39,082 nt of DNA, taken from positions 1 to 39,082 of the forward strand of contig JAHITZ010000058.1 of NCBI GenBank assembly GCA_018817405.1, read 5' to 3'. This stretch comes from Nanobdellota archaeon (GTDB lineage Archaea > Nanobdellota > Nanobdellia > Pacearchaeales > GW2011-AR1). Below, one piece after another: positions 1-7,700 of this stretch (positions within the stretch are counted from its first letter, which is position 1; the number at the start of each line of letters is the position of its first letter). The notes beneath the pieces were generated by a model. That model was given only the letters and a program-made list of their open reading frames with translations, ran no database searches and was not told the origin of the DNA. The position numbers and the translations under genes were made by a program.

Positions 1-139
1 GAATAGTGATTTTGAGCGGGCTTATGATTACGTCGAAAATCAACAGATGCACCACGCGTAAAACGAAAGGACGCCCAGTTCCGAACGAAGTGAGGAATTG
101 ACGCTTCGCGTCAACCCTTTAGGGCTGGGAGGATGTCAC
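1..139 (+). mobile_element. IS200/IS605-type right end with omega-RNA-like fold (left contig end)
   Basis: The same sequence occurs inverted at 38943-39080, differing by one inserted G near position 14. Similarity stops exactly at GGATGTCAC and the flanks are unrelated, so position 139 is an element boundary. The AGCCCT/AGGGCT hairpins ending in GGGAGGATGTCAC resemble right ends of archaeal IS605/IS1341 elements. On this strand bases 74-129 form a junction with no unpaired linkers: outer stem CCCAG/CTGGG (74-78/125-129), TTCC/GGAA (79-82/94-97, with tandem G-A mismatches inside), TTGACGC/GCGTCAA (98-104/108-114) and CCCT/AGGG (115-118/121-124). The tandem GA pairs favour RNA from this strand, the expected tnpB-sense direction. 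tnpB itself would lie outside the window. Element identity is inferred; the repeat and fold are seen directly. Confidence 0.7.
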
Positions 140-259
140 ATTCACAGGGATGTTTTATGCACTTGGAGCTGCTTCCATAATTTTCTCTTTTCTTAATGCG
201 ATTTCTGACTTTATGGGTTTCAGGAGGTATAGATAATTTTTCCGCGCCTACTTATCTTT

Positions 260-427
260 CTATCGCTTCTCAATCGTGTGCCCGCACTTACTGCATTTCC
301 ACTTTTCGAAAACATCTTCTGCTCGTGAGAAAGGTAATAGAACTCCCTCCCCGCACGCCGGACATTTTGGAAAAATGCCGTTGCCGCAATAACAACCTTC
401 ACCGCATTCACATTTTTTATCTTCCAT
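260..427 (-). CDS. Small zinc-ribbon protein, 55 aa (below ORF-track cutoff)
   Basis: This ORF is too short for the supplied track. It reads MEDKKCECGEGCYCGNG at the N terminus, then CPAC (residues 22-25) and CSKC (45-48). The last two make a classical two-knuckle zinc ribbon, preceded by an extra Cys cluster (C6, C8, C12, C14). The ATG at 427 has a TTTTAAG TATA-like box about 26 nt upstream, as at many genes here. No membrane segment is visible. Such tiny zinc ribbons are common in archaea and may bind nucleic acid or a transcription or translation partner, but no function can be assigned. The ORF-track entries at 196-429 and 220-411 are shadows of it. Confidence 0.72.
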   Translation of the reverse strand: MEDKKCECGEGCYCGNGIFPKCPACGEGVLLPFSRAEDVFEKWKCSKCGHTIEKR

Positions 428-666
428 GAAAATTTAAGGGAAAGAGGGGTTTTAAGTTTTTTGTAGGTTGCGGCTTAGTTGAAAATAAGTTGATTTATTA
501 AGCTACATAATAAAATAGCCAACCCTGCTTATTAATAATAAATCTGTCTTGTGAGTTTAGTTAAAGAATCAGATGGTTTGTTAATCACAATAATAATAGT
601 TCTTTGGCAGTATTTGAGGAAAGGAGTAATGAAAACATTTTAATACAATTGTAATTTAGTCAATTT

Positions 667-1098
667 ATGAAAAACAGGCTTTTATCTAGGACAAAAATAG
701 TGTTTTATTCGATGATTGTGATTTTCGTTTTATTGGTGGTTTATTTTGCAATTCCATTTGCGCATGAGGTTAAGAGGGCATTGTTTCCTGCTGTTGCTGT
801 TTTAGGGGTTGTTTTCTTTTTGTTAGGGGGAGCCTTGATTTATTTTACTTACAAGTCAAAGGTTAAAGGCAGACTTAAAGTGTTTTTGTTGATGGTTGGT
901 TTTTCAGCTGTTGGAGTTTTGGTTTTTGCTCTTTTGCATAATCTTGTTTATGGTTTGATGATTTACTTTTTTGGGGATGCGTTTTGGCAAGGTGGGGATG
1001 AGCCCTTGTTTTTTATTTTAGCTTTGATTGTTTGTCCGATTGTGTTTTTGGTTGGGATTATTGGGAGTTTGGTGGTGTTGGGGAAGAAGAGATCATAA
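667..1098 (+). CDS. Four-helix membrane protein, unknown function
   Basis: The 143-residue protein has four hydrophobic segments at about residues 11-31, 38-60, 70-100 and 112-138. A short basic stretch (KSKVKGRLK) follows helix 2, and the C terminus is GKKRS. No catalytic or metal-binding motif is visible and I do not recognise the family. The ATG at 667 lies about 26 nt after a TTTTAATA box, consistent with leaderless transcription. The gene stands alone: its upstream neighbour is divergent and the downstream gene convergent. The coding strand is strongly T/G-rich, like the surrounding + strand. Confidence 0.7.
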   Translation: MKNRLLSRTKIVFYSMIVIFVLLVVYFAIPFAHEVKRALFPAVAVLGVVFFLLGGALIYFTYKSKVKGRLKVFLLMVGFSAVGVLVFALLHNLVYGLMIYFFGDAFWQGGDEPLFFILALIVCPIVFLVGIIGSLVVLGKKRS

Positions 1099-1144
1099 CT
1101 TCTTCAAAACCTTCAAAACAAAGTTTTGAATGGCTCCAAAAAAT

Positions 1145-1900
1145 TTATAATTTTTTTAGGGCTTTAATCTCATCGTGAGAAATAGACGAGCCTTTGTATT
1201 TTGTTGCGAATAAGACTGCCTCCAGGGCTTTGGGGTCTTTGACGTTTAGGACGCCTTTTTTGCAGGCGACGTAAGCGAGTTCTGATGAGCGGATGAATTT
1301 GAAATCCTTGAAGAGATTGAAATTTGTTGTTTTTAATTTTACATGAAAGTGCAGTTTTTTTGACATTATCTTTTGGAGGTTTTCTGGTTTTTCTGCGAGG
1401 ATTCTGGTTGTGCGCTCGTCAATTGCAATGATGTTTTTTATTCCTCTTTCTGTTAGGATAGAAGAAAGAGCAAGGCAGGACATTTCTGCGTCGCTTACGA
1501 TGTTTATGAATTTTCCTCTGGCTTGGACAGTATGGTTGGCGATGTGAAGCAGTTCATTTGATTTTGATTTTATCTTTTCATTTGAAATAGAAAACGAAGA
1601 AGGCATTTCTAATTCTTTTGAGTCAATCAATTTTTTGATTCTTAATGCTTCTAATTGAAATCTTGGAATCTTGATTGGTCTGTCTAATGTTTCGTATTTA
1701 ACTTGTTCTGTTATTGCAAATCTTGTATTTGTTAATTTTTTTAATTCTGGAATTATGTAAAGCAAGCCGTTCATACTAAGGTTGATTAATGTGCCTGAGT
1801 CGAGGATTAGGGTTTTTGTTTTTTCAGGGCGTTTTATCATGGGTTGTGGTATGAATGTTATTACTTGCGAAGGTGTGTCGAGGGTTGTTGTTTGGGTCAT
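1145..1900 (-). CDS. PIN-like domain protein (putative nuclease)
   Basis: The 251-residue protein begins its fold with LILDSGTLINL, where D34 is in the place of the first PIN-domain aspartate. Further acidic positions occur in NIVSDAEMSCLAL and IIAIDERTTRI, matching the spaced acidic residues of PIN ribonucleases. It is longer than a VapC toxin (about 130 aa) and has a basic C-terminal part. Its start codon overlaps the stop of the GNAT gene by 4 nt (ATGA), so it is probably translationally coupled. It is the last gene of a three-gene minus-strand operon (190-aa HTH protein, GNAT, PIN). The PIN fold is an inference from motif spacing; RNase activity is unproven. Confidence 0.6.
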   Translation of the reverse strand: MTQTTTLDTPSQVITFIPQPMIKRPEKTKTLILDSGTLINLSMNGLLYIIPELKKLTNTRFAITEQVKYETLDRPIKIPRFQLEALRIKKLIDSKELEMPSSFSISNEKIKSKSNELLHIANHTVQARGKFINIVSDAEMSCLALSSILTERGIKNIIAIDERTTRILAEKPENLQKIMSKKLHFHVKLKTTNFNLFKDFKFIRSSELAYVACKKGVLNVKDPKALEAVLFATKYKGSSISHDEIKALKKL

Positions 1901-2397
1901 TTTAGTTTCCCCCAGATTAAAACATCAATAAATTTACCTTCCTTCTTACAGTGTTTTTTTAGTCTGCCTTCGAGTTTGAAACCAGTGTTTTTCATAACTT
2001 TTCCTGAAGCACGATTATCAGAATCATTATCTCCCCAGATTTTGTACAGGCCTAATTCTTTAAATCCAAATTTTACAACCTCTTTAACCGATTTTGTTGC
2101 AATGCCTTTATTCCAAAATTGTTTACCGATAAAATAGCCAACTTCATATCTTCCGTTGTCTTTGCTTGGGTTTTCTAGAAATACTTGGCCTACTATTTTT
2201 TTATCTGCGAGGATTGTGAAAGTATAAGCCTTTTTCTTTTTCCAATCGTCTAACCCTTTCGAGATATCTTTTTTTATTTTAGAAAGTGGACAAGGGAAAG
2301 GATAGCCACTTAGTTCTTTTATTACATTTTTGTTATTGATTAGTTTGTGGATTGCTTTTGCGTCTGATATTCGAGTTTTGCGGATCTTGATCGTCAT
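1897..2397 (-). CDS. GNAT-family N-acetyltransferase (RimJ/RimL-like)
   Basis: The 166-residue protein has the layout of RimJ/RimL-like GNAT enzymes. An N-terminal IRKTRISDAKAIHKLI strand-helix is followed by a central VGQVFLE strand and YEVGYFIGKQFWNKGIATKS, which holds the acetyl-CoA loop. GLYKIWGDNDSDNRASGKVMKNTGFKLEGRLKK is the usual N-x-x-S/A-x-x-x-x-x-K-x-G-F end. These enzymes transfer acetyl groups from acetyl-CoA to an amine such as a protein N terminus; the substrate here is unknown. The gene overlaps the downstream PIN gene by 4 nt and starts 52 nt after the HTH gene. Confidence 0.85.
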   Translation of the reverse strand: MTIKIRKTRISDAKAIHKLINNKNVIKELSGYPFPCPLSKIKKDISKGLDDWKKKKAYTFTILADKKIVGQVFLENPSKDNGRYEVGYFIGKQFWNKGIATKSVKEVVKFGFKELGLYKIWGDNDSDNRASGKVMKNTGFKLEGRLKKHCKKEGKFIDVLIWGKLK

Positions 2398-2449
2398 GAG
2401 AAAAACCTCCGTTTTTCTATGAAACTCAAACTTGTTGAGGCTTTTGAGC

Positions 2450-3022
2450 TCATGAAAAAAACTCCATTGCCATTTTAGCTCTTTCTTTTACATTGATTGT
2501 CTGGTTTTGTTTGATGTCTGCTAATGTTCTGGAGCCGATGTAGTTGGAAAGTTCCCATTGTGTTATGCCTAAGAGTTTTGATGTTTGTTCTAGCGAGATT
2601 CCGTGTTCATATATCTTCGAGCCTTTGTTGATGGATGCTTTCTTTAAGACATCTTGTATGTATGGTTTGAGAGTTATTGATTGTGATTCTAATATCTGCC
2701 TTGCTTTTTGGATATGTTTTTCATAGGCTTCTTGTTTTTTGTCGTTTAATGCTTTGACTGCTAAGTCCAAGAAAGAATTGAATTTTTTTACAAAATTGTC
2801 CCAGTTTTTTATTTTGTTGTAATCAGCTCGTTCAACTAGTTTGCTTAATGTGTAGATGATGACTGCAATTGTGATGCTTGCGGAATCCTGCTGGCTTGAT
2901 GCTGTGTTGATTGTTTTGTTTGAAAGGTCTTTGAGTTGGATAGTGTTTTTGTTTAGGAGTGCTGATTTTGTTTGTTCTAAAACAGATGTTTGGTGAAGGA
3001 TTTCTTCTTTTGGTAGTTGCAT
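2450..3022 (-). CDS. Helical protein with C-terminal helix-turn-helix, unknown
   Basis: The 190-residue protein is mostly helical and polar. Residues ~144-168 (ISLEQTSKLLGITQWELSNY) look like an XRE-type helix-turn-helix, with ARDs such as 'LGIT' at the turn. The N-terminal two thirds may be an oligomerisation domain. It heads the operon with the GNAT and PIN proteins. A TTATATAA box at 3043-3050 is about 25 nt from the ATG, and a GGAGG-rich stretch lies between. The HTH plus PIN arrangement recalls antitoxin/toxin pairs, but both proteins are longer than usual and a GNAT gene separates them, so this is only a suggestion. Confidence 0.6.
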   Translation of the reverse strand: MQLPKEEILHQTSVLEQTKSALLNKNTIQLKDLSNKTINTASSQQDSASITIAVIIYTLSKLVERADYNKIKNWDNFVKKFNSFLDLAVKALNDKKQEAYEKHIQKARQILESQSITLKPYIQDVLKKASINKGSKIYEHGISLEQTSKLLGITQWELSNYIGSRTLADIKQNQTINVKERAKMAMEFFS

Positions 3023-3094
3023 AAAAAGAGGAGGGGGAGGAGTTATATAAAGATTTGCAGGAAATTATCTAAACAGATATTTAATTAAAAGATT

Positions 3095-3352
3095 ATGAAA
3101 TGGCTGAGCAGATTGTTAAGGTATGTTACAGGAAGGAGACAAGTGGTTGGAGAGTCTGATGATGAAATGTCCTTGGATGAATGGGATTCTCTTATTGAGG
3201 AATTGGAACAGGATGTTGGGAGAAATCGAAATGAACGAGAGATAAAATATCTTGATGTTTACGAAATGGCAAGTCGGGAATCTTTTAGATTGTTTGCTAA
3301 ACCTATACCAGATAGGTCTTATGATATGGATGTTAGGGGTTTGGATGATTGA
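3095..3352 (+). CDS. Small acidic hypothetical protein, 85 aa
   Basis: A short basic, amphipathic N terminus (MKWLSRLLRYVTGRR) is followed by an acidic region (DDEMSLDEWDSLIEELEQD) and a polar tail ending in RGLDD. No family is recognised. It is divergent from the HTH gene and 73 nt away. A long inverted-repeat element begins 8 nt after its stop codon. Coding is supported by the clean ATG start and the charge pattern; the 3116-3481 minus-strand ORF over the same DNA is a shadow. Confidence 0.5.
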   Translation: MKWLSRLLRYVTGRRQVVGESDDEMSLDEWDSLIEELEQDVGRNRNEREIKYLDVYEMASRESFRLFAKPIPDRSYDMDVRGLDD

Positions 3353-3360
3353 TTTTAGGT

Positions 3361-3520
3361 AGTATCTCTGCATATACTTTTTAGATTTATTTTTTGCCCT
3401 ACCCAACCCACCCAACTGGTTCAATTTCGTGCAATTTTTGTCGTTGCGTTTTTTCCGCACAAAATTGATTACTTGTTGCAAAAAATAAATCTATAATTTT
3501 TATTCTTGTGCGGAGATACT
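3361..3520. repeat. MITE-like element with nested inverted repeats
   Basis: The left arm AGTATCTCTGCA...AGATTTATTTTTTGC (3361-3397) is matched by the reverse complement of 3478-3520 (AGTATCTCCGCA...AGATTTATTTTTTGC); the right arm has about 6 extra central bases. Inside, CAATTTCGTGC (3422-3432) pairs with GCACAAAATTG (3457-3467). CCGCACAA (3455-3462) can alternatively pair with TTGTGCGG (3506-3513). The element fills the gap between the 85-aa gene and rarA and carries no ORF. It could be a miniature inverted-repeat transposable element or a structured transcript end. It lies just upstream of the rarA TATA box. Confidence 0.65.
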
Positions 3521-3565
3521 GTTTAGGACACAAATTATTAAATATTCTTTTGAGGAGATTTTAAT

Positions 3566-4759
3566 ATGGAAAAATCACAACCGTTAGCGGCGCGGATGCG
3601 GCCAAGGTCGTTGAGCGAGTTTGTCGGGCAGGAGCATTTAGTTGGAGAAGGAAAGCTGTTGCGTGTGGCGATTGAGTCGCGTAATTTACCTGCGTCGTTA
3701 ATATTTTGGGGGCCGCCGGGGTGCGGGAAGACGACTCTTGCTAGGCTGATTTGCAAACTGACTGGGGCTGAATTTGTTGGGATGAGTGCTGTTAATGCTG
3801 GCAAAGATGATATGAGAAAAGCTGTTGGGAAGGCTCGGTTGTTTCATCAGAAGACGATTCTTTTTTTGGATGAAATCCATAGGTTTAATAAAGCGCAGCA
3901 GGATTTTTTGCTTCCGTATGTTGAGGACGGGACAATTGTTTTGATTGGAGCGACGACGGAGAATCCTTCGTTTGAGGTGATTAGTGCTTTGCTTTCTCGT
4001 TCGAGGGTTTTTGTTTTGGAGAGACTTCGGGAAGAAGATTTGCTGGCGATTGTTTCGCGGGCTGTTGAGTCTGAAGATATTAAGATTGGGGAGGATGAGA
4101 AGAAAGTGATTGTTGGTTTGGCAAACGGAGATGCGCGAAATGCTTTGAATATTTTAGAAATTGCAGATTCTCTTGGTGGGGGAGTGATTAGCAAGGAAAT
4201 GATTTTGGATGCAGCTCAGAAGAAGATTTTGGATTATGATAAAGACGGTGAGGAACATTATAATATTATTTCGGCGTTGCATAAGTCTATGAGGGATAGT
4301 GATGTTGATGGGGCGGTTTATTGGACAATGCGGATGCTTGAGGGAGGGGAGGATCCGAAGTATATTATTCGGCGGATGATTCGGTTTGCGTCGGAGGATA
4401 TTGGGAATGCAGACCCAATGGCTTTGGTTTTGGCTACATCTGCAAAAGATGCGATTGAGTTTATTGGTTTGCCTGAATGTGATACTGCGTTGGTTCAGTT
4501 GGCTGCTTATTTGGCTCGGGCGAAGAAATCAAATGCTGCTTACCGGGCGGTTGGGAAAGCTCGGCAGGATATTAAAGAAAGTGGAAATTTGCCAGTGCCT
4601 TTGCATTTACGGAATGCGCCGACTAAACTGATGAAAGAGCTTGGTTACGGGAAAGGGTACAAGTATGCGCATGATTTTCCTGATGCTAAAGTGGAGCAGA
4701 AGCATTTGCCTGATGAGTTGGCTGGGAGGAAGTATTGGGAAGAGGATACAGATACATAA
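3566..4759 (+). CDS. rarA: Replication-associated recombination protein A (RarA/MgsA AAA+ ATPase)
   Basis: The 397-residue protein has Walker A GPPGCGKT (49-56), Walker B ILFLDEIHRF (98-107) and the sensor-1 motif IGATTENPSF (127-136). The C-terminal half carries the family signature PKYIIRRMIRFASEDIGNADP. This AAA+ ATPase (Mgs1/WRNIP1 in eukaryotes) forms tetramers, binds ssDNA ends and SSB, and acts at stalled replication forks. Its length is close to bacterial RarA (about 440 aa). The ATG has TTAAATATT about 25 nt upstream and a GAGGAG ribosome-binding site. RarA is mainly bacterial/eukaryal, so an archaeal copy may be ancient transfer; its codon use matches its neighbours. Confidence 0.95.
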   Translation: MEKSQPLAARMRPRSLSEFVGQEHLVGEGKLLRVAIESRNLPASLIFWGPPGCGKTTLARLICKLTGAEFVGMSAVNAGKDDMRKAVGKARLFHQKTILFLDEIHRFNKAQQDFLLPYVEDGTIVLIGATTENPSFEVISALLSRSRVFVLERLREEDLLAIVSRAVESEDIKIGEDEKKVIVGLANGDARNALNILEIADSLGGGVISKEMILDAAQKKILDYDKDGEEHYNIISALHKSMRDSDVDGAVYWTMRMLEGGEDPKYIIRRMIRFASEDIGNADPMALVLATSAKDAIEFIGLPECDTALVQLAAYLARAKKSNAAYRAVGKARQDIKESGNLPVPLHLRNAPTKLMKELGYGKGYKYAHDFPDAKVEQKHLPDELAGRKYWEEDTDT

Positions 4760-4847
4760 AAAGAAGGGATAATTCTATGGGAAATAATTTATTCCTTTTT
4801 GAGGTTCAATATCTTCCATCTCTGCTGTGACCAAAAGGGGATTAAAA

Positions 4848-4926
4848 AAATTCCGTTAAAAAATTCGATAATACCCTACAACTTGTTGCGAAGCGGAACG
4901 AGGGGATAGCGAATTTTTAGGAATTT
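4848..4926. other. Long hairpin in the 348-bp gap 4760-5107
   Basis: The gap between rarA and the next gene has no convincing ORF. It contains a long inverted repeat: AAATTCC (4848-4854) with GGAATTT (4920-4926), and inside it AAAAATTCG (4859-4867) with CGAATTTTT (4910-4918). The enclosed GC-richer part (GTTGCGAAGCGGAAC) can form a further small hairpin. It may be a transcription end for rarA or a mobile-element remnant. A weaker CTACG/CGTAG hairpin follows near 4970-5010. The TATA box TTAAATA (5078-5084) belongs to the next gene. Confidence 0.45.
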
Positions 4927-5107
4927 GCTCTTTATTTAATCTTTTTGAGAAAGGTAATTAAGGAGATGTGGCTACGTGCCTGACTTCGTAGAGACACTAC
5001 GCTAAAAAATTAATAATGCGGAGAAGAAGGTTAAGATAAAATGGAGGTATCTGTTATTCGATGCATTATCGTAACAATTAAATATACTTATCACTTCATC
5101 TTATTAC

Positions 5108-5479
5108 ATGGAAGTTTTACTTGACACGAATTTTATTATTTCTTGCGTATTGAAGAGGATTGATTTTGTTAATGAATTGGCTGAAATGGGTTTTAATGTC
5201 AAGGTGCCGAGGGAGGTTTTGCAGGAGCTTAAAGATTTGAAGAAAGAAGAGAAGACATCGCGTGCAGAAAGAGTTGCGATTGATGTTGCGTTTGCATTGT
5301 TGGATGAGAGAAAAGTCAAGAAGATGAAAATTGGAGGGAGATATGTTGATGAGGGCTTGATCCAAAAGGGCAAGAAAGGGATTCATATTGCGACGTTAGA
5401 TAGGGGGATTAAGAGAGAAGTCCCGAATAAGGTTGTGATTGATGCGGCGAGGAAGAGCTTGAAGGTTGAGAGGAGTTGA
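5108..5479 (+). CDS. PIN-domain protein, Fcf1/Utp23-like (archaeal VapC9 type)
   Basis: The 123-residue single-domain protein starts MEVLLDTNFIISCVLK, with the first PIN aspartate at D6. Conserved acidic positions follow in VPREVLQELKDLK (E~40), RYVDEGLI and IATLDRGIKREVPNK. This arrangement and length match archaeal relatives of the Fcf1/Utp23 PIN family, linked in eukaryotes to 18S rRNA processing. The likely role is a metal-dependent endoribonuclease in rRNA maturation or turnover. No antitoxin gene is adjacent. The TATA box TTAAATA at 5078-5084 sets the start at 5108. Confidence 0.82.
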   Translation: MEVLLDTNFIISCVLKRIDFVNELAEMGFNVKVPREVLQELKDLKKEEKTSRAERVAIDVAFALLDERKVKKMKIGGRYVDEGLIQKGKKGIHIATLDRGIKREVPNKVVIDAARKSLKVERS

Positions 5480-5519
5480 TTGCAATAATACCTTTAAAGG
5501 AAATCGTAGCAGAATTATT

Positions 5520-5527
5520 TTTAAATA
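5520..5527 (+). promoter_or_regulatory. TATA box deciding the 5548 start
   Basis: TTTAAATA is centred about 24 nt upstream of the ATG at 5548. This spacing recurs before most genes in the window and implies that transcription begins at or next to the start codon. It also means the upstream TTG start offered by the ORF track would lie outside the mRNA. Confidence 0.55.
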
Positions 5528-5547
5528 GTCGAATTATACTCTTTTTT

Positions 5548-5823
5548 ATGATAGATGTTACTGACAATGTTGGGGGGAATGGATTTAAGGTAATGGCTGA
5601 GGCAGTTGAAGGTGACGCAGATCATCCCGAGGCGTTGGCGAGGTATTGGTATTTTAGAAATGCTTACGGTCTTGAACTTGAACTTGGAAGTATTATTTCT
5701 GCGAGACTAGTCTGGGATAGCCGGTTTAGAATAAGGTCCACAAAGGGGTTTGGGAGTGTTTCTCCAGATCCTCATGCAAGAAGAAGAGATGCTGAGGGTA
5801 GAGGGATTATAGGATATTTGTAA
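5548..5823 (+). CDS. Hypothetical protein, 91 aa (start moved downstream)
   Basis: The ORF track begins at a TTG overlapping the previous stop. A clear TTTAAATA box at 5520-5527 is about 24 nt before the ATG at 5548, so that start is preferred. The protein (MIDVTDNVGGNGFKVMAEAV...) has a small domain with LARYWYFRNAYGLELELG and an Arg-rich end (SPDPHARRRDAEGRG). No family is recognised and there is no membrane segment. A possible 29-codon ORF follows immediately. Confidence 0.55.
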   Translation: MIDVTDNVGGNGFKVMAEAVEGDADHPEALARYWYFRNAYGLELELGSIISARLVWDSRFRIRSTKGFGSVSPDPHARRRDAEGRGIIGYL

Positions 5824-5834
5824 GGGGGAGGAAT

Positions 5835-5924
5835 ATAGTTACAATTTATCGGGCAGAGGGCGGTGGTCTTGTTGAGGTGTATATGCCATCTGTTCCTGAT
5901 TTGGATGGAATTGTAGAGCAGTGA
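5835..5924 (+). CDS. Possible micro-ORF after the 91-aa gene (29 codons, non-AUG start)
   Basis: GGGGGAGG at 5824-5831 follows the previous stop directly and resembles a ribosome-binding site. The frame then reads ATA-VTIYRAEGGG...VYMPSVPDLDGIVEQ and ends at TGA 5922-5924. The amino-acid pattern looks protein-like, but there is no ATG, GTG or TTG at the right place, so it may be a gene remnant. It abuts the convergent pyrG stop. Confidence 0.2.
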   Translation: MVTIYRAEGGGLVEVYMPSVPDLDGIVEQ

Positions 5925-5926
5925 GG

Positions 5927-7558
5927 TTAGTTGGTAGAGGTTTGAAGTGCTGTTTTCACAAAAGCATCGAACAAAGGTGCTGGCTTTTCTAGAGAGGATT
6001 TGAATTCTGGATGGGCTTGTGTGGCAATGAAGAACTTGTGATTTGGGAGCTCAATGAACTCAACTAGTTTTTTGTCTGGGCTTTTTCCACATAACGAGAG
6101 GCCTTTGTTTTCAAGTATTGTGTGGTAAAAAGGGTTGACTTCGTACCTGTGTCTGTGACGTTCGTGGACGATTTCTGATTTGTAGATTGATTTTACTACG
6201 CTGTCTTGGAGGATTGCTTTGTAAGAACCTAAGCGCATTGTTCCGCCCTTTGTGTAAATGTCTTTCTGTTCTGGCAGGATGTCGATTACTGGATGAGGGG
6301 TGTTTGAATCGACTTCTGTAGTGTTTGCGTTAACTAGGCCGCAGACGTTTCTTGCAAATTCAACAACTGCGAACTGCAATCCGTAGCAGAGACCGAGGAA
6401 TGGTAGGTTGTTTTCTCGGCAGAATTTTATTGTGTTTATTTTGCCTTCGGTTCCTGATGAGCCGAACCCGCCGGGGATGATTATTCCATCGAATTCATTG
6501 AGCTGAGGGAGGTTTGTTGGGTCTTCGAGGTCTTTTGAGTTCAGCCAGGAGACTTCTATTTTTGTGTCGTTGTTTGCACCTGCATGTTTTAGCGCTTCTG
6601 AAATTGAAATGTAAGAATCACGGAGACTATAATCTCCAATGTTGAGGTATTTTCCAACTATCGCTATTTTTGTTTTATTCATTGGATTAATTAGCTTGCT
6701 TACTTTTTCTTTCCAACTTGTCCAATCAGGATTTTTCTTTTTCTCTAGTTTTAGTTTTTTTAGGACCTTTTCTCCAAGGTTTTCTTCTTCTAGTTCAAGT
6801 GGAACGACGTAGACAGTGTTTGGCTTTCCAGGGCCTGAGATGTCTGGCATTGAGATGACGTCTTCGGAATCAATTCCAGAGTAGGTCTCTATCTTTTTTT
6901 TTCTTACTTTGTCCAGTGCTGTTTTTCCGCGGCATAAGATAAAATCTGGGTGGATGCCTGATTCTTCCAGGAGTTTTATCGACATTTGAGTTGGTTTTGT
7001 TTTCATTTCTTCTATATGTGATGGAATTGGGAGGTATGTTACGAGGATGTGGATGAGGCTGTCTTTTCCGACTTCTCTTTTTAAACTTCTTGTTGCAAGG
7101 AGGAAAGGGATGTTTTCGTAATCGCCGATTGTTCCGCCAATCTCAACAAGGCAGATGTCGTGGTCTTTTGTAGATTCTTTTATTCTTTTATTAATTTCTT
7201 CTGGGATGTGGGGTATGAATTGAACTGTCTGACCCAGGAAGTCGCCGCGTCTTTCTTTTTCTAATATTGTCCTATAGATTTGTCCGGTTGTTATGTTGTT
7301 TGTTCTTGGTAATTGAATGTCTAGAAATCTTTCGTAAGTGCCGAGATCTTGGTCTGTTTCTCCGCCGTCGTCTGTTACCCAAACTTCACCATGTTCTGTT
7401 GGGCGCATTGTGCCTGCGTCGCAGTTTAGATATGGATCGATTTTTACTGCAGTGACTGAGAAGCCGTATTCTTGGAGAATTTTGCCTATTGATGCGGTAG
7501 CGACACCTTTGCCGACACCAGAAATAACCCCTCCTGCAACGACTATGTACTTTGTCAT
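5927..7558 (-). CDS. pyrG: CTP synthase
   Basis: The 543-residue enzyme makes CTP from UTP, ATP and glutamine. The N-terminal amidoligase domain begins YIVVAGGVISGVGKGVATAS (P-loop type) and contains PYLNCDAGTMRPTEHGEV and GTIGDYENIPF. The C-terminal class I glutamine amidotransferase has the nucleophile in LGLCYGLQFAVVE and the His-Glu pair in QAHPEFKSS. Length and motifs are complete for the family (about 535-550 aa). The start at 7558 has TTATAAA about 27 nt upstream on the minus strand. It stands alone between a small hypothetical gene and the divergent DoxX-like gene. Confidence 0.98.
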   Translation of the reverse strand: MTKYIVVAGGVISGVGKGVATASIGKILQEYGFSVTAVKIDPYLNCDAGTMRPTEHGEVWVTDDGGETDQDLGTYERFLDIQLPRTNNITTGQIYRTILEKERRGDFLGQTVQFIPHIPEEINKRIKESTKDHDICLVEIGGTIGDYENIPFLLATRSLKREVGKDSLIHILVTYLPIPSHIEEMKTKPTQMSIKLLEESGIHPDFILCRGKTALDKVRKKKIETYSGIDSEDVISMPDISGPGKPNTVYVVPLELEEENLGEKVLKKLKLEKKKNPDWTSWKEKVSKLINPMNKTKIAIVGKYLNIGDYSLRDSYISISEALKHAGANNDTKIEVSWLNSKDLEDPTNLPQLNEFDGIIIPGGFGSSGTEGKINTIKFCRENNLPFLGLCYGLQFAVVEFARNVCGLVNANTTEVDSNTPHPVIDILPEQKDIYTKGGTMRLGSYKAILQDSVVKSIYKSEIVHERHRHRYEVNPFYHTILENKGLSLCGKSPDKKLVEFIELPNHKFFIATQAHPEFKSSLEKPAPLFDAFVKTALQTSTN

Positions 7559-7637
7559 CTAGGCAGGGATATGAAAATTGGTTTATAATGATTTATGTTT
7601 GGCAATAGTGTCTTTTTTGTTAACGGTGTTTCGGGCA

Positions 7638-7674
7638 TGTTTAAATAAAAGTTTTAACAAGTGTTAACATGTTA
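7638..7674 (+). promoter_or_regulatory. TATA box with palindromic TGTTAACA operator-like site
   Basis: TTTAAATA at about 7640-7647 is followed by TAACAAGTGTTAACATGTTA (7655-7674). That stretch contains the 8-bp palindrome TGTTAACA and flanking TAACA/TGTTA half-sites. The palindrome covers the expected transcription start, where a repressor would block it. The DoxX-like gene starts at 7701 and, unusually here, has a GGAGG site (7690-7694), so this mRNA likely has a leader. Confidence 0.4.
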
Positions 7675-7700
7675 GATAAGAACATGAAAGGAGGGGTGAG

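Noticed and set aside
196-429. ORF-track entries at 196-429 (+) and 220-411 (-)
   Set aside because: Shadows of the 55-aa zinc-ribbon gene on the minus strand (260-427), which has the Cys pattern and promoter.
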